Assembly: GCA_903858115.1 (NCBI GenBank)
Contig: CAIOHR010000114.1
Coordinates: 1 to 64,000, forward strand
Length of the DNA: 64,000 bases
Reading direction: 5' to 3'
DNA from: an uncultured Pirellula sp.
GTDB lineage: Bacteria > Planctomycetota > Planctomycetia > Pirellulales > Pirellulaceae
Part shown: positions 45,701-54,775 of the stretch, one piece after another
How the letters are laid out: each line of letters starts with the position of its first letter
How positions within the stretch are numbered: position 1 is the first letter of the stretch
Translations under genes and position numbers: made by a program
Notes under the pieces: generated by a model
What the model was told of the DNA's origin: nothing
Databases searched by the model: none
The model's input: the letters and a program-made list of their open reading frames with translations, nothing else

Positions 45701-48700
45701 CAAGTCATTTCTCATCTCGAAGATGAGCCAAAGACTTCCTGGAGCTTGGTAACTGGCGCTCCGTGGTGGACACATGTCAAAGGATTACTGTTGTTCGGCA
45801 GTGTTCAAAACAGCGACAGCACCACTGGGATGGGAAGGGAAAAGGATGAGCGAGGTTATTGGAAAACGTTGTTCGTATGGAAAGACCAAGAGAATGAGGA
45901 ACGAGTTTGGGTTACCATCGCTTCACGTGTCCATTGGTTTAGTGGACTGTTGTTCTCGATAATGTTTTTGGGCACGATTTGGACGATTCCTAAACGTGCT
46001 TGGGCGATCGGTTTTTTGATACTGGTCCTTTCATCGCTCGCGATAGCGATGTCTTCTCTGGATCAGATCGTTCTCTTACCTCTTTCGATGTCAATCACTG
46101 GTTGTGCGCTTGGTATAATTCTAGCGTCGATTGCTCGCGTAGTTATCTCTCCACGAAAGGACCGGAGCGATACAATCCGCGAAGAATCTGTTGTCGCTTG
46201 GGATCTACTTCGATCGGGTGCAACGATTCGGCCCATAGCACCAAGCAATCAGACCGTTGCAAAGGCAGTATTGTTTCTTGTCGCTGCCTGTGGATACGAT
46301 TCCATTAGCATCGCACAGTCGGGCAACATCGCACCATCGGTACAGACACCCCGACAGGACATCCACTTCGATTTAGTGTTCCCAACAGAGGAATCGGAAC
46401 CATCGACATCAATCGTTTATGTTCCAGACTCCCTGTATTCTTCCATCAAAGGGAATTCCGCTTCGCCTTACATATTGTTTTCCGCAAAGCATCAGTGGCG
46501 AGTCGTATCCAGGATGCGATCGTTTGCGGCTGTGGATCAACTATCATCCACTTATGACCTTTGGGTTGGTGTCATCGGGACCCCAGTCGAGATTCCGGTG
46601 CGGTCCAATCAGATTCGTTTTTACGTTAACGATTCGGAGGTTGCCTACGGCGCACGCTTGCAGCGTAATCTCAGTAATAATACGATCGTTTGGTCTCCTG
46701 AAAAACCAGGCAAATATAAGGTGCAGGTGGTGGCAAATCTGCAAGCGGATGTTGACGAGAGCGATGCATCATCAACTGACGAGCCTCTTATAACTCAGTT
46801 ATTTGATGTGAGCATTTTGCCAGCAGGCAATGCCTTATTGGAAATCGAATTACCCGATACGCAACTTCAAGTGGAGTTGGATACGATTGGCGGGATGTCA
46901 AATCCATCACCAGGAAAGTTGGTGGCTTCACTCGGCAATGTTGACAAAATCAAAGGACGATTGAAATTCCCCAATAGCGGATTTGTCAGTCCTGTACGGA
47001 ACACTAGCGTTACCGATCTCCCTACTCTTTGTACGGAGTTCTTGTTGTCCGAAACGATCCAAGCGCGTACGGTGATACATGTGCCACCTGGCGCATCAAT
47101 GGAAAGCCAATTCGAAATGGAAGTCGATGGAAACTGGCAGCCGATTGGGAAATCATGGGGCAGTATTCAGCTTGTCGATACTCCAGCTTCCAATTCGTAT
47201 TCTCGAAATCGCTATGTGTTTATCGACAAGTCTCGTGGACTCGTACCGAAGGAAAGAGCATCGCAACTATCGATTTTATGGGGCGTTCGAGATCCGTCCG
47301 ATGCGACATTGAATGCGTTGTTTGCGGATTGTACAGATCAAAGAATTCGTCCTTCGATTCTGCGTTACGCAAGGATGCCAGAGGCTGCTTGGAGTATTGA
47401 GGAGGTCAACACATGGTCCACGGTGATCGGTGAAAGAGAGAGGTTAGATTGGCCCGAGCTAACGGCGATCAATGTGAACCCCAGAGCGACATCGCTCCGT
47501 ATTCCCACGAATGCGGGTCGTGGCGTATTGAAAAAGGCTGCGCGGCAAACGAATGCCCAGGCGCGAGTTACCACTCGATGGACCGTACACTCTGAATCGC
47601 AGACCATTCTCGTGCGAGCGGAAGTGAATGGAGCACTGAGCGGTGACTATGTAGAAATGGACCTTCCGGACGGGTTTGTTGTAACGGAAGCGCGTCGCCG
47701 ACAAGGAAGCTTTGTCGTTCTTCAGTGCGAGCATAAGAAGGATGGAAGTTCTACCAATCGAGTCAAATTGTTATTGGACAGGTTACAGACAGACAGGCTT
47801 CAATGGAGGGATTTCGATTTCTCCATCCGCGCGGAACGCGAGGGCGTCGCTACTCAGAAAGAAACTCAGCCCCCAACTGTGGTTCTTCACCACATGAACA
47901 CGGTGGAGCAAACCATTGAGCTAGCAGCATCCGATCGTTGGCGAATCCATGTTCAAGATCAAGAAGCACCGATCTACGGTTTAGGGATGAATGCAACCGT
48001 GCTGACCATCACACCCGATCAACGAATCTCTTTCGACCGCCGACAGTTTCCCGTCGCGGGCTCTATTGAACATCAATTCTTCTCACAACCGGAATCGGAC
48101 AAGGTTCAATTGACGATGCGCGGTAGTTTCGAAATCCGCAATAACAGCTCAACGCGATTCATCGTAGAAATTCCCATCTGGTTGGAGGAGTATTGGAACA
48201 GCGACCGTTCAGCTTCACTTATTCCGTGTCCCATCGCAGACAAGGCATGGCTTCAAGTTGATTTAGGTCAACCAAACCAGGAGATGGAACGCCGTGAGTG
48301 GTCGATCCAATTCTCTTTGATCCGCGACGAGTTGCCGTTACTCAAATCGGATCCATCATCGATTCGCCTTCTGGATTCTCGCCTGCAGTCGCTCCCGTTT
48401 TCAATTGAGTTTGCTGAACGTGATTTCCCTCAAGTGACGGATGCATCTCTCTCAACTGGTGAAAAGCTGTCAGCGCATGTATGGACCGAGACATCGAAGC
48501 GCGACAACAGAAGTCGCTTGGTCCGCTATTGGTTCGACGAATGGAGCCCGAGTCTTCAATGGGATATCGAATCCAAAGAAAGTATAGCAATGGTTCGAGT
48601 TCAAGATGTTAGCGTGCCGTGGAGTTGGAGCAACGGTGTTCTTTCGGCTTCGATTCCCCGTCAAGCCAGTGGCTGGATGTATGAAGTTACGATAGAACTT

Positions 48701-49321
48701 CATACAACTAGTTCATCAGCGATGGTTCCTGAATTGCGATCCACCCGTTCGGACATCAACTTTCCAGCCCCCAAAGAGATAGGGGAGCACAGGGACTTGG
48801 CGTTGTCCATTCTTGTGCAGAGTTTGGAAGAAAAGTTAGAGCAGTTGCCAGTCGACTTGCATGACGGTTCATTCGTAGCGCGATGGCTCGCCTTTTGGGG
48901 AGCAAAACTCTACGACCTTCGTCCATCCGAGAATCTGTCGACTGAAGATCTCGAGCATCGTTACGAGGAAATCGCGGGGCTACTTGCGAAGCGCAATCCG
49001 AATTTTGTGCGAAACCATGAACAGGGCCAGTCATTGTTGGATAGCAAGGAATTTGAACGAGATAGCATCGCCAAGATGGACTGGCTTTATGGAATGGAAA
49101 CGGGCGTGTTCTTGTTTTCAGCGTTAGCAGTTTATGGTCGATGGCGAAATCGACCATGGTGGTTACTAATCTGTGTTGCCATTCTGCTATGGTTGATGAC
49201 CGGATGGATACTGCTCGCTAGTATTATCATTGGAGCAGCCGCGATCTCGGCAGCCGATACCTATTGGATACGCCGTACGAGCAAGACGATTTCGAGGAGC
49301 CAGCGACTTCGAGCGAGCTAG
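42731..49321 (+). CDS. Giant exported membrane protein, fused modules B and C
   Basis: A 2196-residue protein that begins with a clear signal peptide (KLKGIFGALLLTIGILASLHAQ). Module B follows: an ectodomain to about residue 1065, then three membrane helices (about 1070-1135: WFSGLLFSIMFLGTIWTI, AIGFLILVLSSLAIAM, LPLSMSITGCALGIILASIA). Near residues 1175-1195 a second signal-like stretch (AKAVLFLVAACGYDSISIAQ) leads into module C, another ectodomain (to about 2115), ended by a membrane block (about 2120-2185: TGVFLFSALAVYG, WWLLICVAILLWLMTGWILLASIIIGAAAIS). The layout suggests a gene fusion of two ancestral copies. The stop shares CTAG with ruvA. Role unknown; scaffold or surface structure is a guess. 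Confidence 0.75.
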   Translation: MNSKLKGIFGALLLTIGILASLHAQEISVRAQNDNAIANKAEPHDAVEIANSNSLIPYRRIYLYPDLLQKAIGDRDYTPSDLDQSATLLKSYETDAETAAIYRMDPELESMFYTARLVGTNLVSDASRIRMNRSSYIGERFSLFPLSLHLSPSAETKTNIEPNESSSQFSRIGFDRQGRASISLHRTDTTLAREKLSIPFGWTLKSELSFAQNHVFRASLPACPNSLLLLALPQNSRVHDANVPVFEVAQWLDLQPRLGDWASDAKLAMDRIAADTPDLSIWLLELGGVQSLSFSVSSRIADSIFQGGNRVNRFDELILSQKIDHQISSRWVKSRCILDLPADTLKNSDSDIRIQFDATSRLVRVSSMNRELDWRVEGGFVLLRKSSLRASSAPRESNTLVEIECLSKISDSEEIEVADVALPNFLIDLGYVLKGTTSIEIEKDVELRRVGTSSQGRLLDTTNSKGMSFEWWTKPIDIVVGFSTKQSDSLSKLLYRVSGGGSSGSGVSSTNVSRVSSSLTGDSIEIKARAIYSRVPESDVLIELEPGWTLLEVVQPTTKRNIPFEVLAGSGSSAEKIVIQKDDLPSVGLELDFRIVPPGGPLKQELTFPIGGWMRFSDGPRETLLIAENFGRGWNLPTVASDSWVGIDSLATNEKTFISYPEKSFAWLVSQDATYTFAKRTLATLLMVDVETKITRVGPDTLKFEHFFYEESPLASVRPTFELPSVGWYSKSGGSLTDGGSPSSGTDTSQPATVIRLKLPYLEDAKENKGRWSVESKLPCGAEGVVIPVPMFPANVQVTHRVRVDTSIEVDMSKSAGRWICDADGELLLELAHGTETPYVKFRTVSTAMEGPLRQPNSTVEVIVDSNGKCLSKWKIWFPSWTPGDGLVQLKTGWRVDSDTLRITKGLDLAWTEPSQEHNEFHLHFLSWSNVVLEDESIVLEFEAIKDDSLWSSSNNLLNFAVPLEIPSLYLNSKPVHSSGRLLVPESLSWQVISHLEDEPKTSWSLVTGAPWWTHVKGLLLFGSVQNSDSTTGMGREKDERGYWKTLFVWKDQENEERVWVTIASRVHWFSGLLFSIMFLGTIWTIPKRAWAIGFLILVLSSLAIAMSSLDQIVLLPLSMSITGCALGIILASIARVVISPRKDRSDTIREESVVAWDLLRSGATIRPIAPSNQTVAKAVLFLVAACGYDSISIAQSGNIAPSVQTPRQDIHFDLVFPTEESEPSTSIVYVPDSLYSSIKGNSASPYILFSAKHQWRVVSRMRSFAAVDQLSSTYDLWVGVIGTPVEIPVRSNQIRFYVNDSEVAYGARLQRNLSNNTIVWSPEKPGKYKVQVVANLQADVDESDASSTDEPLITQLFDVSILPAGNALLEIELPDTQLQVELDTIGGMSNPSPGKLVASLGNVDKIKGRLKFPNSGFVSPVRNTSVTDLPTLCTEFLLSETIQARTVIHVPPGASMESQFEMEVDGNWQPIGKSWGSIQLVDTPASNSYSRNRYVFIDKSRGLVPKERASQLSILWGVRDPSDATLNALFADCTDQRIRPSILRYARMPEAAWSIEEVNTWSTVIGERERLDWPELTAINVNPRATSLRIPTNAGRGVLKKAARQTNAQARVTTRWTVHSESQTILVRAEVNGALSGDYVEMDLPDGFVVTEARRRQGSFVVLQCEHKKDGSSTNRVKLLLDRLQTDRLQWRDFDFSIRAEREGVATQKETQPPTVVLHHMNTVEQTIELAASDRWRIHVQDQEAPIYGLGMNATVLTITPDQRISFDRRQFPVAGSIEHQFFSQPESDKVQLTMRGSFEIRNNSSTRFIVEIPIWLEEYWNSDRSASLIPCPIADKAWLQVDLGQPNQEMERREWSIQFSLIRDELPLLKSDPSSIRLLDSRLQSLPFSIEFAERDFPQVTDASLSTGEKLSAHVWTETSKRDNRSRLVRYWFDEWSPSLQWDIESKESIAMVRVQDVSVPWSWSNGVLSASIPRQASGWMYEVTIELHTTSSSAMVPELRSTRSDINFPAPKEIGEHRDLALSILVQSLEEKLEQLPVDLHDGSFVARWLAFWGAKLYDLRPSENLSTEDLEHRYEEIAGLLAKRNPNFVRNHEQGQSLLDSKEFERDSIAKMDWLYGMETGVFLFSALAVYGRWRNRPWWLLICVAILLWLMTGWILLASIIIGAAAISAADTYWIRRTSKTISRSQRLRAS

Positions 49322-49950
49322 CTCTTTCCTGCTTGCCGTTGGTAGATCGCTTGAATCATGGCTTCGGTGTCTTTGAATTTCTGACCGGATGCCAAAGATT
49401 GCTCGATGAGTCGACGCGCGTCTGCTTCATTGTGTCCGAGTACTAGTAGTGCCTGATACGTCTCTTCGACAACTCCTGATTTTTGGACTTCGGCTCCAGG
49501 TAGCTCGCGACGAACCAGCAACGCGAACCTTGCCATCTTGCGACGCAACGTAGCAATGACTTTTTCAGCCGTCGCGGCACCAATGCCGGGCAGTGTCGAA
49601 AGCCCCTTGGCGTCCTGTTGTTCAATCATGATCGCGATATCCTGAACCGGGCGAACCATGGCACGCAAAGCCTTCTTAGCGCCCACTCCATCCACCGAAC
49701 AGAAAAGATCGAAAAACTCCCGTTCAATCGTCGAGAGAAACCCGACAAGCTTTGGTGTCAATCGAGAGCCTTGAGCTGCGTTCCCTTCGATGTAGTGAAT
49801 TGTATGCAGAGAAATCGTCTTTGAAAGTTCTGCTTGGAGATGTCGTCGCGTATATTCAGGAATCGAAACTTCGTACTCGAACGGTGGAATGCAAAGGGTG
49901 GCTGTATCGTTGGTGAGCGTCAGTAGCTGGCCCGAGATCTTCGTAATCAC
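49318..49950 (-). CDS. ruvA: Holliday junction branch migration protein RuvA
   Basis: A 210-residue protein of the expected length. The N-terminal OB-fold starts VITKISGQLLTLTNDTATLCIPPFEYEV; helix-hairpin-helix segments are LFCSVDGVGAKKALRAM and LSTLPGIGAATAEKVIATLRRKM. The flexible C-terminal domain that contacts RuvB includes EETYQALLVLGHNEADARRLIEQ. It binds four-way junctions as a tetramer. The start was set at the GTG at 49950, with AGGAAAAC upstream, overlapping the ruvC stop (GTGA). ruvB is not in the window. Confidence 0.95.
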   Translation of the reverse strand: MITKISGQLLTLTNDTATLCIPPFEYEVSIPEYTRRHLQAELSKTISLHTIHYIEGNAAQGSRLTPKLVGFLSTIEREFFDLFCSVDGVGAKKALRAMVRPVQDIAIMIEQQDAKGLSTLPGIGAATAEKVIATLRRKMARFALLVRRELPGAEVQKSGVVEETYQALLVLGHNEADARRLIEQSLASGQKFKDTEAMIQAIYQRQAGKS

Positions 49951-50507
49951 TTTGTTTTCCTGGTTTTGGTTAGTAGTTGCCCTAGCGGACCCTTCGAGAA
50001 ATGGTGACACAACGCTATGGCTAGCGCGTCGGCCACGTCAGGCGGATCAGGCGGTTCTTTAAGTTGCAATTGCATTTGAATGGCCCGTTGCATTTGATCT
50101 TTGGGAGCTCGCCCATTGCCTGTAAGTAGCTTCTTTACCTTGGTAGACTCGTACGAGAACATCTCTATGTTGGCCAATGCCGCGGCCAAGCATAATACGC
50201 CGCGCGCATGCCCCATGAGAATCGCGGTTCGAGGTCGTTCATAGTGGGAATAGAGTTGTTCAATTGCGACCGCTGACAAAGGATACGAAGAAACAACTTC
50301 GCCGATACCTTCATGCAATTCTCGAAGACGAGCCGAGAGAGATTGACTACGTGAAACTCGGATCACACCTGCTTCCACCAGTGATACTTTGCCTCCACAA
50401 CTACGGATCACACCGTAACCGGTGATAGCGAGGCCAGGGTCGAGTCCAAGAACCAGAGTTTCGGCCATAGACCGACTTGCGAGGGCTTGGTTCGAATCGG
50501 AACTCAT
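49947..50507 (-). CDS. ruvC: Crossover junction endodeoxyribonuclease RuvC
   Basis: A 186-residue Holliday-junction resolvase. All four catalytic acids are visible: Asp23 in VLGLDPGLAITGYGV, Glu83 in AVAIEQLYSHY, and Asp157/Asp160 in PPDVADALAIALCH. It cuts junctions symmetrically as a dimer. The ATG at 50507 overlaps the stop of the upstream propeller gene (ATGA); an ATG at 50468 would give the more usual 173 residues and is an alternative. It is followed at once by ruvA (GTGA overlap). Confidence 0.95.
   Translation of the reverse strand: MSSDSNQALASRSMAETLVLGLDPGLAITGYGVIRSCGGKVSLVEAGVIRVSRSQSLSARLRELHEGIGEVVSSYPLSAVAIEQLYSHYERPRTAILMGHARGVLCLAAALANIEMFSYESTKVKKLLTGNGRAPKDQMQRAIQMQLQLKEPPDPPDVADALAIALCHHFSKGPLGQLLTKTRKTK
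49957..49961 (-). promoter_or_regulatory. Ribosome binding site setting the ruvA GTG start
   Basis: AGGAA on the minus strand, six bases before the GTG at 49950, inside the 3' end of ruvC. It excludes the longer frame that reaches 50010. Confidence 0.65.
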
Positions 50508-52156
50508 TGGACTGTGTCGTTGTTCAATACCACCTGGGAAGCTTTTTGGGCTGGCGAGTACAAACATACCATTTCGGTCCCATTGCGCACTAGCAAGAAT
50601 GGGCCAGCGACCGCAGGGTAATTCCATGTCACGCCATCCAAAATCGGTTGTTCATACACAACAGCCCCATCTTCGCATTTGGCAAGAACAATTCTTCCGT
50701 CCTCTGCGGAGACGAGAAGTATCCCGTTGACGACCAGAAGCTGGCCTTGCCCGAATCGCCCTCCTCTCCAAATTCGCTTCCCATCCTCGGGGTCAACACA
50801 TTCCAATACGCCATCACTCAATGCATAAAGTCTTTTGTCATAGTAGATAGCGTTCGTGAATTTTGTCTTCAGTACTCGCGAGCTTTGCCAAAGAGTGGCT
50901 ACCGACCAACTTTGTGAATTGCTGGAAGAATCACCCGAAGCGCGTTCGAGTCGGATCATCTTCGAACCTTGAGCGTACCCTTTTCCTAATAGTATTCTGC
51001 CATCCTCTAGCGAAACGGGCTGTGAAGCGCATGCATCCGAATTGGAGTGGCTAACCCAGTCCGTTGTCCAAAGCACTTTTCCATCCAATAAATCGTGGCC
51101 CGTTACGTTGTTCTCGTTTACGCTGACGATCTGCAGGTCTATTCCGATCCGAATCAAGGCAGGAGACGCATAGCCGATTTGAGCAGTCCCTTGTTTCCAA
51201 AGAACATTTCCTGTTCGCAATTCCATCGAAACCAGAGTGATCGGAGTTTCTGAATTTGCTTTGCCACCCATCGGCACGATCACCTGCTCTCGGTCCGATT
51301 TCTTAACGACTAGGGGAGAAGCGCTTCTTCCCCATTTGATGAGTTCTTCGGATTCTCCCTGTGTTGCGAAGCCCATCTTCAACACATCTTGAGTCCATAG
51401 AACTTCACCACTTACGGCATTACAGCATACGACGGTACCAGTTGCCGTTTGGGACAGTAGTAGATCCTCGAAGAGTGTCGGTGTAGCCCGTGGCCCGAGT
51501 CCTCCGAGTGGTTCGTAATGACGCCCTGGAAATCGTTGGCTCCAACGGAGATTGCCCGATACTAAATCGAATGCTGCCAGGACTTCATCATTCTCGTCTT
51601 GATACATGGTGTATGCTAACGAGCGATGGACAACAAACCCCGACCAACCTGCCCCAATCGGTTTCTTCCAAAGTAGCTGGGGTGGATGATCTCTCCAATG
51701 AGTACCAAAGCTAGGTTCTTCAATGATCCCGCTGCGTTGACTGCCGAGAAACTGCAAAAACTGTGCGTTCTTCGCATATTCTATCTGCGGACTATCCGCA
51801 TCGACACCAACATTGTCAATTGTCTGCTTCGGCGCTGCGAGCCAAGATCTCCATCCGAACTGGGGAAGAGTTTCGCCTGTAAATCCCTTGAGTTCGAAAC
51901 AACCATAGAAGGCAGCAGCCGCAACAGCAACAACAAACAAAGACGCAACGCGTTGTACGTTTGATGCAACCCGAATCCAAACGAGTCCGAGGCTTCCAAC
52001 GGCCGACAGAATGAGACCTCCCGCAGCTATGTTTGCGTACTGATGGTCAATTTCAAAAATAGCCCATCGAGCAACTGGAATAGAGAGCAAGGCTCCAATC
52101 CCTACCCAAAGAAGGATTGAAGCCTTTCGTCGATGTGGCTGTCTATCGGACTGCAC
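50504..52156 (-). CDS. Membrane-anchored PQQ-type beta-propeller protein
   Basis: A 550-residue protein with three N-terminal membrane helices (about 13-33, 40-60, 68-90: ASILLWVGIGALLSIPVARW, AGGLILSAVGSLGLVWIRV, ASLFVVAVAAAAFYGCF). A periplasmic beta-propeller follows, with blades such as FDLVSGNLRWSQRF, NAVSGEVLWTQDV and ELRTGNVLWKQGT. No dehydrogenase residues stand out, so binding or scaffolding is likely. The start is a GTG with weak context. It is the first gene of the propeller-ruvC-ruvA run. Confidence 0.8.
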   Translation of the reverse strand: MQSDRQPHRRKASILLWVGIGALLSIPVARWAIFEIDHQYANIAAGGLILSAVGSLGLVWIRVASNVQRVASLFVVAVAAAAFYGCFELKGFTGETLPQFGWRSWLAAPKQTIDNVGVDADSPQIEYAKNAQFLQFLGSQRSGIIEEPSFGTHWRDHPPQLLWKKPIGAGWSGFVVHRSLAYTMYQDENDEVLAAFDLVSGNLRWSQRFPGRHYEPLGGLGPRATPTLFEDLLLSQTATGTVVCCNAVSGEVLWTQDVLKMGFATQGESEELIKWGRSASPLVVKKSDREQVIVPMGGKANSETPITLVSMELRTGNVLWKQGTAQIGYASPALIRIGIDLQIVSVNENNVTGHDLLDGKVLWTTDWVSHSNSDACASQPVSLEDGRILLGKGYAQGSKMIRLERASGDSSSNSQSWSVATLWQSSRVLKTKFTNAIYYDKRLYALSDGVLECVDPEDGKRIWRGGRFGQGQLLVVNGILLVSAEDGRIVLAKCEDGAVVYEQPILDGVTWNYPAVAGPFLLVRNGTEMVCLYSPAQKASQVVLNNDTVQ

Positions 52157-52184
52157 TATTTTATCGGCCTAACGTAGATGTCGA

Positions 52185-54296
52185 CTAGCGTGCGACGACT
52201 TTGTTGGATCGTGTCAATGCCTCGATATAATCGCTGGTGACATTGAGTACTTCTTCGTTATAGAAGTTTCGTTGGAAGATGATCTTCTTCTTGTCTTCTC
52301 TCGCTTTCGCGTCTTTGTTCTCGGCGGCGGTCATTCCAGTGACCTCTTCTTCGATCTTCTCCGAGTTGAGTTCCTTGTTTCGCGCCATGTACTCGGATTC
52401 CTTTAACGGAATCGTCTTGATCTCTTTTTGTTTCACGTAGGTGTCGATTCTGGCTAGAAGTTTTTCAAACTCTGGATTCTTCGCGATCCGATCATTGGCC
52501 GCTTGCTGCAATCCAACCTTAATGGTCGAGTCGACCATTTTGTATTGTTTGTGCATGCGTGCCTGTACTTTATCCATCGGAAGGGCATAATCCAAATCCG
52601 ATTCCGAGATATCGAGCTTGGCTGTAATCGATGGCAAAATCACGTCGGAAGCAACGCCCTCCAATTGTGTAGACTTTCCATTGGGCAAGTAGAACTGTTG
52701 GATCGTCAGCTTCAGCCCACCGTATTGCTTGGATGCTCCGAGCAGCTGCGAAATGTCGAGCAACGTTTGCACTGTACCCTTACCGTGAGTCTTAGGGTCC
52801 CCCACGATGATGCCTCGACCGTAATCCTGGATGGCCCCCGCGAAAATCTCACTAGCGCTCGCACTCATTTGGCTGATTTTGACCACGAGCGGTCCAGTCC
52901 AAAGGATGGAACGTTCTTCGTCTTCGAGAACATCCACGTTTCCACCAGGTGTCTTCACCTGAACGACGGGACCACTCTCGATGAACAAACCGGTAACCGC
53001 GATCGCTTCTTGAAGGGATCCGCCGCCATTCTTACTCAGATCCAGAACGATGGCATCGATGTTCTGTGTCTTGAACTTGGTGATAATATCTGCAAGATCG
53101 CGTCGAGTGCTTCGGTAGTTCTTAACCCCTTTTCGAGCTGCATCCATATCCAAATAGAAGCTCGGTAGGTTGATGTATCCTGTCTTGTACTTTGTCCCAT
53201 CTGGCTTCATACCATGCTCGACGACTTCCCCGCGAGCGGCTTCGTCTTCAAGCTTGATAAGGTCTCGCGTGATCTCGTAGATTTGCGTCGTACCTGTTCC
53301 TTTTGGCTTCACATGAAGCTTCACCTTGGTACCCTTCGCACCGCGAATCATGGAAACTACATCAGGCAGTTTCATATCGACCGTTTCCACTGGCGGTGCA
53401 TCATTGTCTTGGCTGACAGCCACGATGTGATCACCCACCTTCAGACGCCCATCTCGATCGGCGGCACCGCCGGTGACAATGTTTTCCACGACGGTTTGGC
53501 CGTCATCAGGTCGAAGCGTTGCACCGATACCAGTGAATTCCAGTTTCAGATGGACATCGAAATCTTCCTGTTCGCGCGGTGACATGTACGTCGTGTGCGG
53601 ATCCAAGGAGTTCGTCAGCGATGTCAGATAGAGTTCTAGCAACTCATCGACGTCAGTTTTCGACTTGATGTTGTAGAGCGTGCGGTAGCGTTTGTGTAGC
53701 GTGTCCTTGATCTCTGTTTCGGACTTTCCATCCGCCTTGAGAGAGAGGATGTTAAGTTTGATCGACTTGCGAATTCGGTCCTTCAGTTCTGCTTCATCCG
53801 CAGCCCATGGAAGTTCTTTCGCATCGGAAATAATCGACTCGTCGACATTAAAGTCGTGGGCTGCGTCGATTTGCTCATGGATGTAGGGCATGAATTGGTC
53901 TAGTCGCTTCAAGTACCGTTTGAAGACCATATAAGCAAAGTCGACGTTGCTTTTCTTGATCATGTCGTCCAGTTGATTCTGGTAAACACGAAACTCATCC
54001 ACGTCTGAAAGGAGCAGGTACGATTTGAGCGGATCGACGTTTTTCAGGAATATGTCGAATCCGCGAAACGACATTTCGTCGTTGAATTGCGGGTGCGAAA
54101 TATGCTCTTTCTCAATAATACTGCGGACTGCCCGAACGATAATCGACGTGTTGGCAGGTGCTTCGGTCACGGCGGCCACTCGCGCCAGTTCTTGCGCTAC
54201 CGAGAATTGGGGGAAGAGCAGAGTTCCAGTAACCATCAGGCTCGCGAAGGCACCTCGTGCCAGAACTCTCGCCTTCTTATCCGATTGCATAAGCAT
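52185..54296 (-). CDS. prc: Tail-specific (carboxy-terminal processing) protease, S41 family
   Basis: A 703-residue periplasmic protease of the Prc type. A signal peptide (about 1-35) is followed by a helical N-terminal region and a PDZ domain (about 245-340: FTGIGATLRPDDGQTVVENIVTGGAADRDGRLKVGDHIVAV). The S41 catalytic core follows, with Ser480 in SQMSASASEIF and Lys506 in THGKGTVQ, then the C-terminal region typical of Prc (DUF3340). It trims C-termini of envelope proteins and controls peptidoglycan hydrolases. The ATG at 54296 after GGGGCAAAAA was chosen over the upstream TTG. It is the last leftward gene before the rpmI promoter gap. Confidence 0.93.
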   Translation of the reverse strand: MLMQSDKKARVLARGAFASLMVTGTLLFPQFSVAQELARVAAVTEAPANTSIIVRAVRSIIEKEHISHPQFNDEMSFRGFDIFLKNVDPLKSYLLLSDVDEFRVYQNQLDDMIKKSNVDFAYMVFKRYLKRLDQFMPYIHEQIDAAHDFNVDESIISDAKELPWAADEAELKDRIRKSIKLNILSLKADGKSETEIKDTLHKRYRTLYNIKSKTDVDELLELYLTSLTNSLDPHTTYMSPREQEDFDVHLKLEFTGIGATLRPDDGQTVVENIVTGGAADRDGRLKVGDHIVAVSQDNDAPPVETVDMKLPDVVSMIRGAKGTKVKLHVKPKGTGTTQIYEITRDLIKLEDEAARGEVVEHGMKPDGTKYKTGYINLPSFYLDMDAARKGVKNYRSTRRDLADIITKFKTQNIDAIVLDLSKNGGGSLQEAIAVTGLFIESGPVVQVKTPGGNVDVLEDEERSILWTGPLVVKISQMSASASEIFAGAIQDYGRGIIVGDPKTHGKGTVQTLLDISQLLGASKQYGGLKLTIQQFYLPNGKSTQLEGVASDVILPSITAKLDISESDLDYALPMDKVQARMHKQYKMVDSTIKVGLQQAANDRIAKNPEFEKLLARIDTYVKQKEIKTIPLKESEYMARNKELNSEKIEEEVTGMTAAENKDAKAREDKKKIIFQRNFYNEEVLNVTSDYIEALTRSNKVVAR

Positions 54297-54551
54297 TTTT
54301 TGCCCCAACGTACGAATGAAAATGAATTTGGAAAAAGCAGGCTGTTTATGACGCCAACTTCTCCATTAGTGCATGGTAGGAGATGCATCCCCTCAAATCA
54401 ACATGGATAGATACGAAGAATATCGAAGAAAGTATGCGGATTAGTCGGGAAAAGTTGTCGAATATCGCCGAATTCTAGCTCCTTCACCCTTGGACGAATT
54501 TGCCGGTCTCGTTAAACTCTTGACCCGCGAAAAACCGAAGGATCTTCAATT

Positions 54552-54755
54552 ATGACAAAACAAAAGACTCACAAATCCACCAAAAAACGAGTTCGATTGA
54601 CTGCCAACGGAAAGGCGAAGCATCGAAAAGCAGGCACCAGCCATTTGGCGATCAGCAAATCTGCAAAGAAAATCCGACAACTTCGGGGTACCAGAGTCCT
54701 GGAGCCTCAGTTCGTTCAAGCAGTAACTGATGCACTGCGTGGCTACAGCTACTGA
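54552..54755 (+). CDS. rpmI: 50S ribosomal protein bL35
   Basis: A 67-residue basic protein (MTKQKTHKSTKKRVRLTANGKAKHRKAGTSH...), matching bL35 in length and sequence. It has GAAGGA nine bases upstream of the ATG. In most bacteria infC precedes it; here the preceding gene is prc on the other strand, so infC lies elsewhere. Its final codons are copied in a tandem duplication. Confidence 0.97.
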   Translation: MTKQKTHKSTKKRVRLTANGKAKHRKAGTSHLAISKSAKKIRQLRGTRVLEPQFVQAVTDALRGYSY

Positions 54756-54775
54756 CTGCGTGGCTACAGCTACTG
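54734..54775. repeat. Exact 21-bp tandem duplication across the rpmI stop codon
   Basis: Copies at 54734-54754 and 54755-54775 are identical. The first copy encodes the last residues of bL35 and most of the TGA stop, so the second copy is untranslated. Confidence 0.95.

Noticed and set aside
52503..53168. Rightward frame of 221 codons.
   Set aside because: It is antisense to the well-supported tail-specific protease and has no recognisable protein features.
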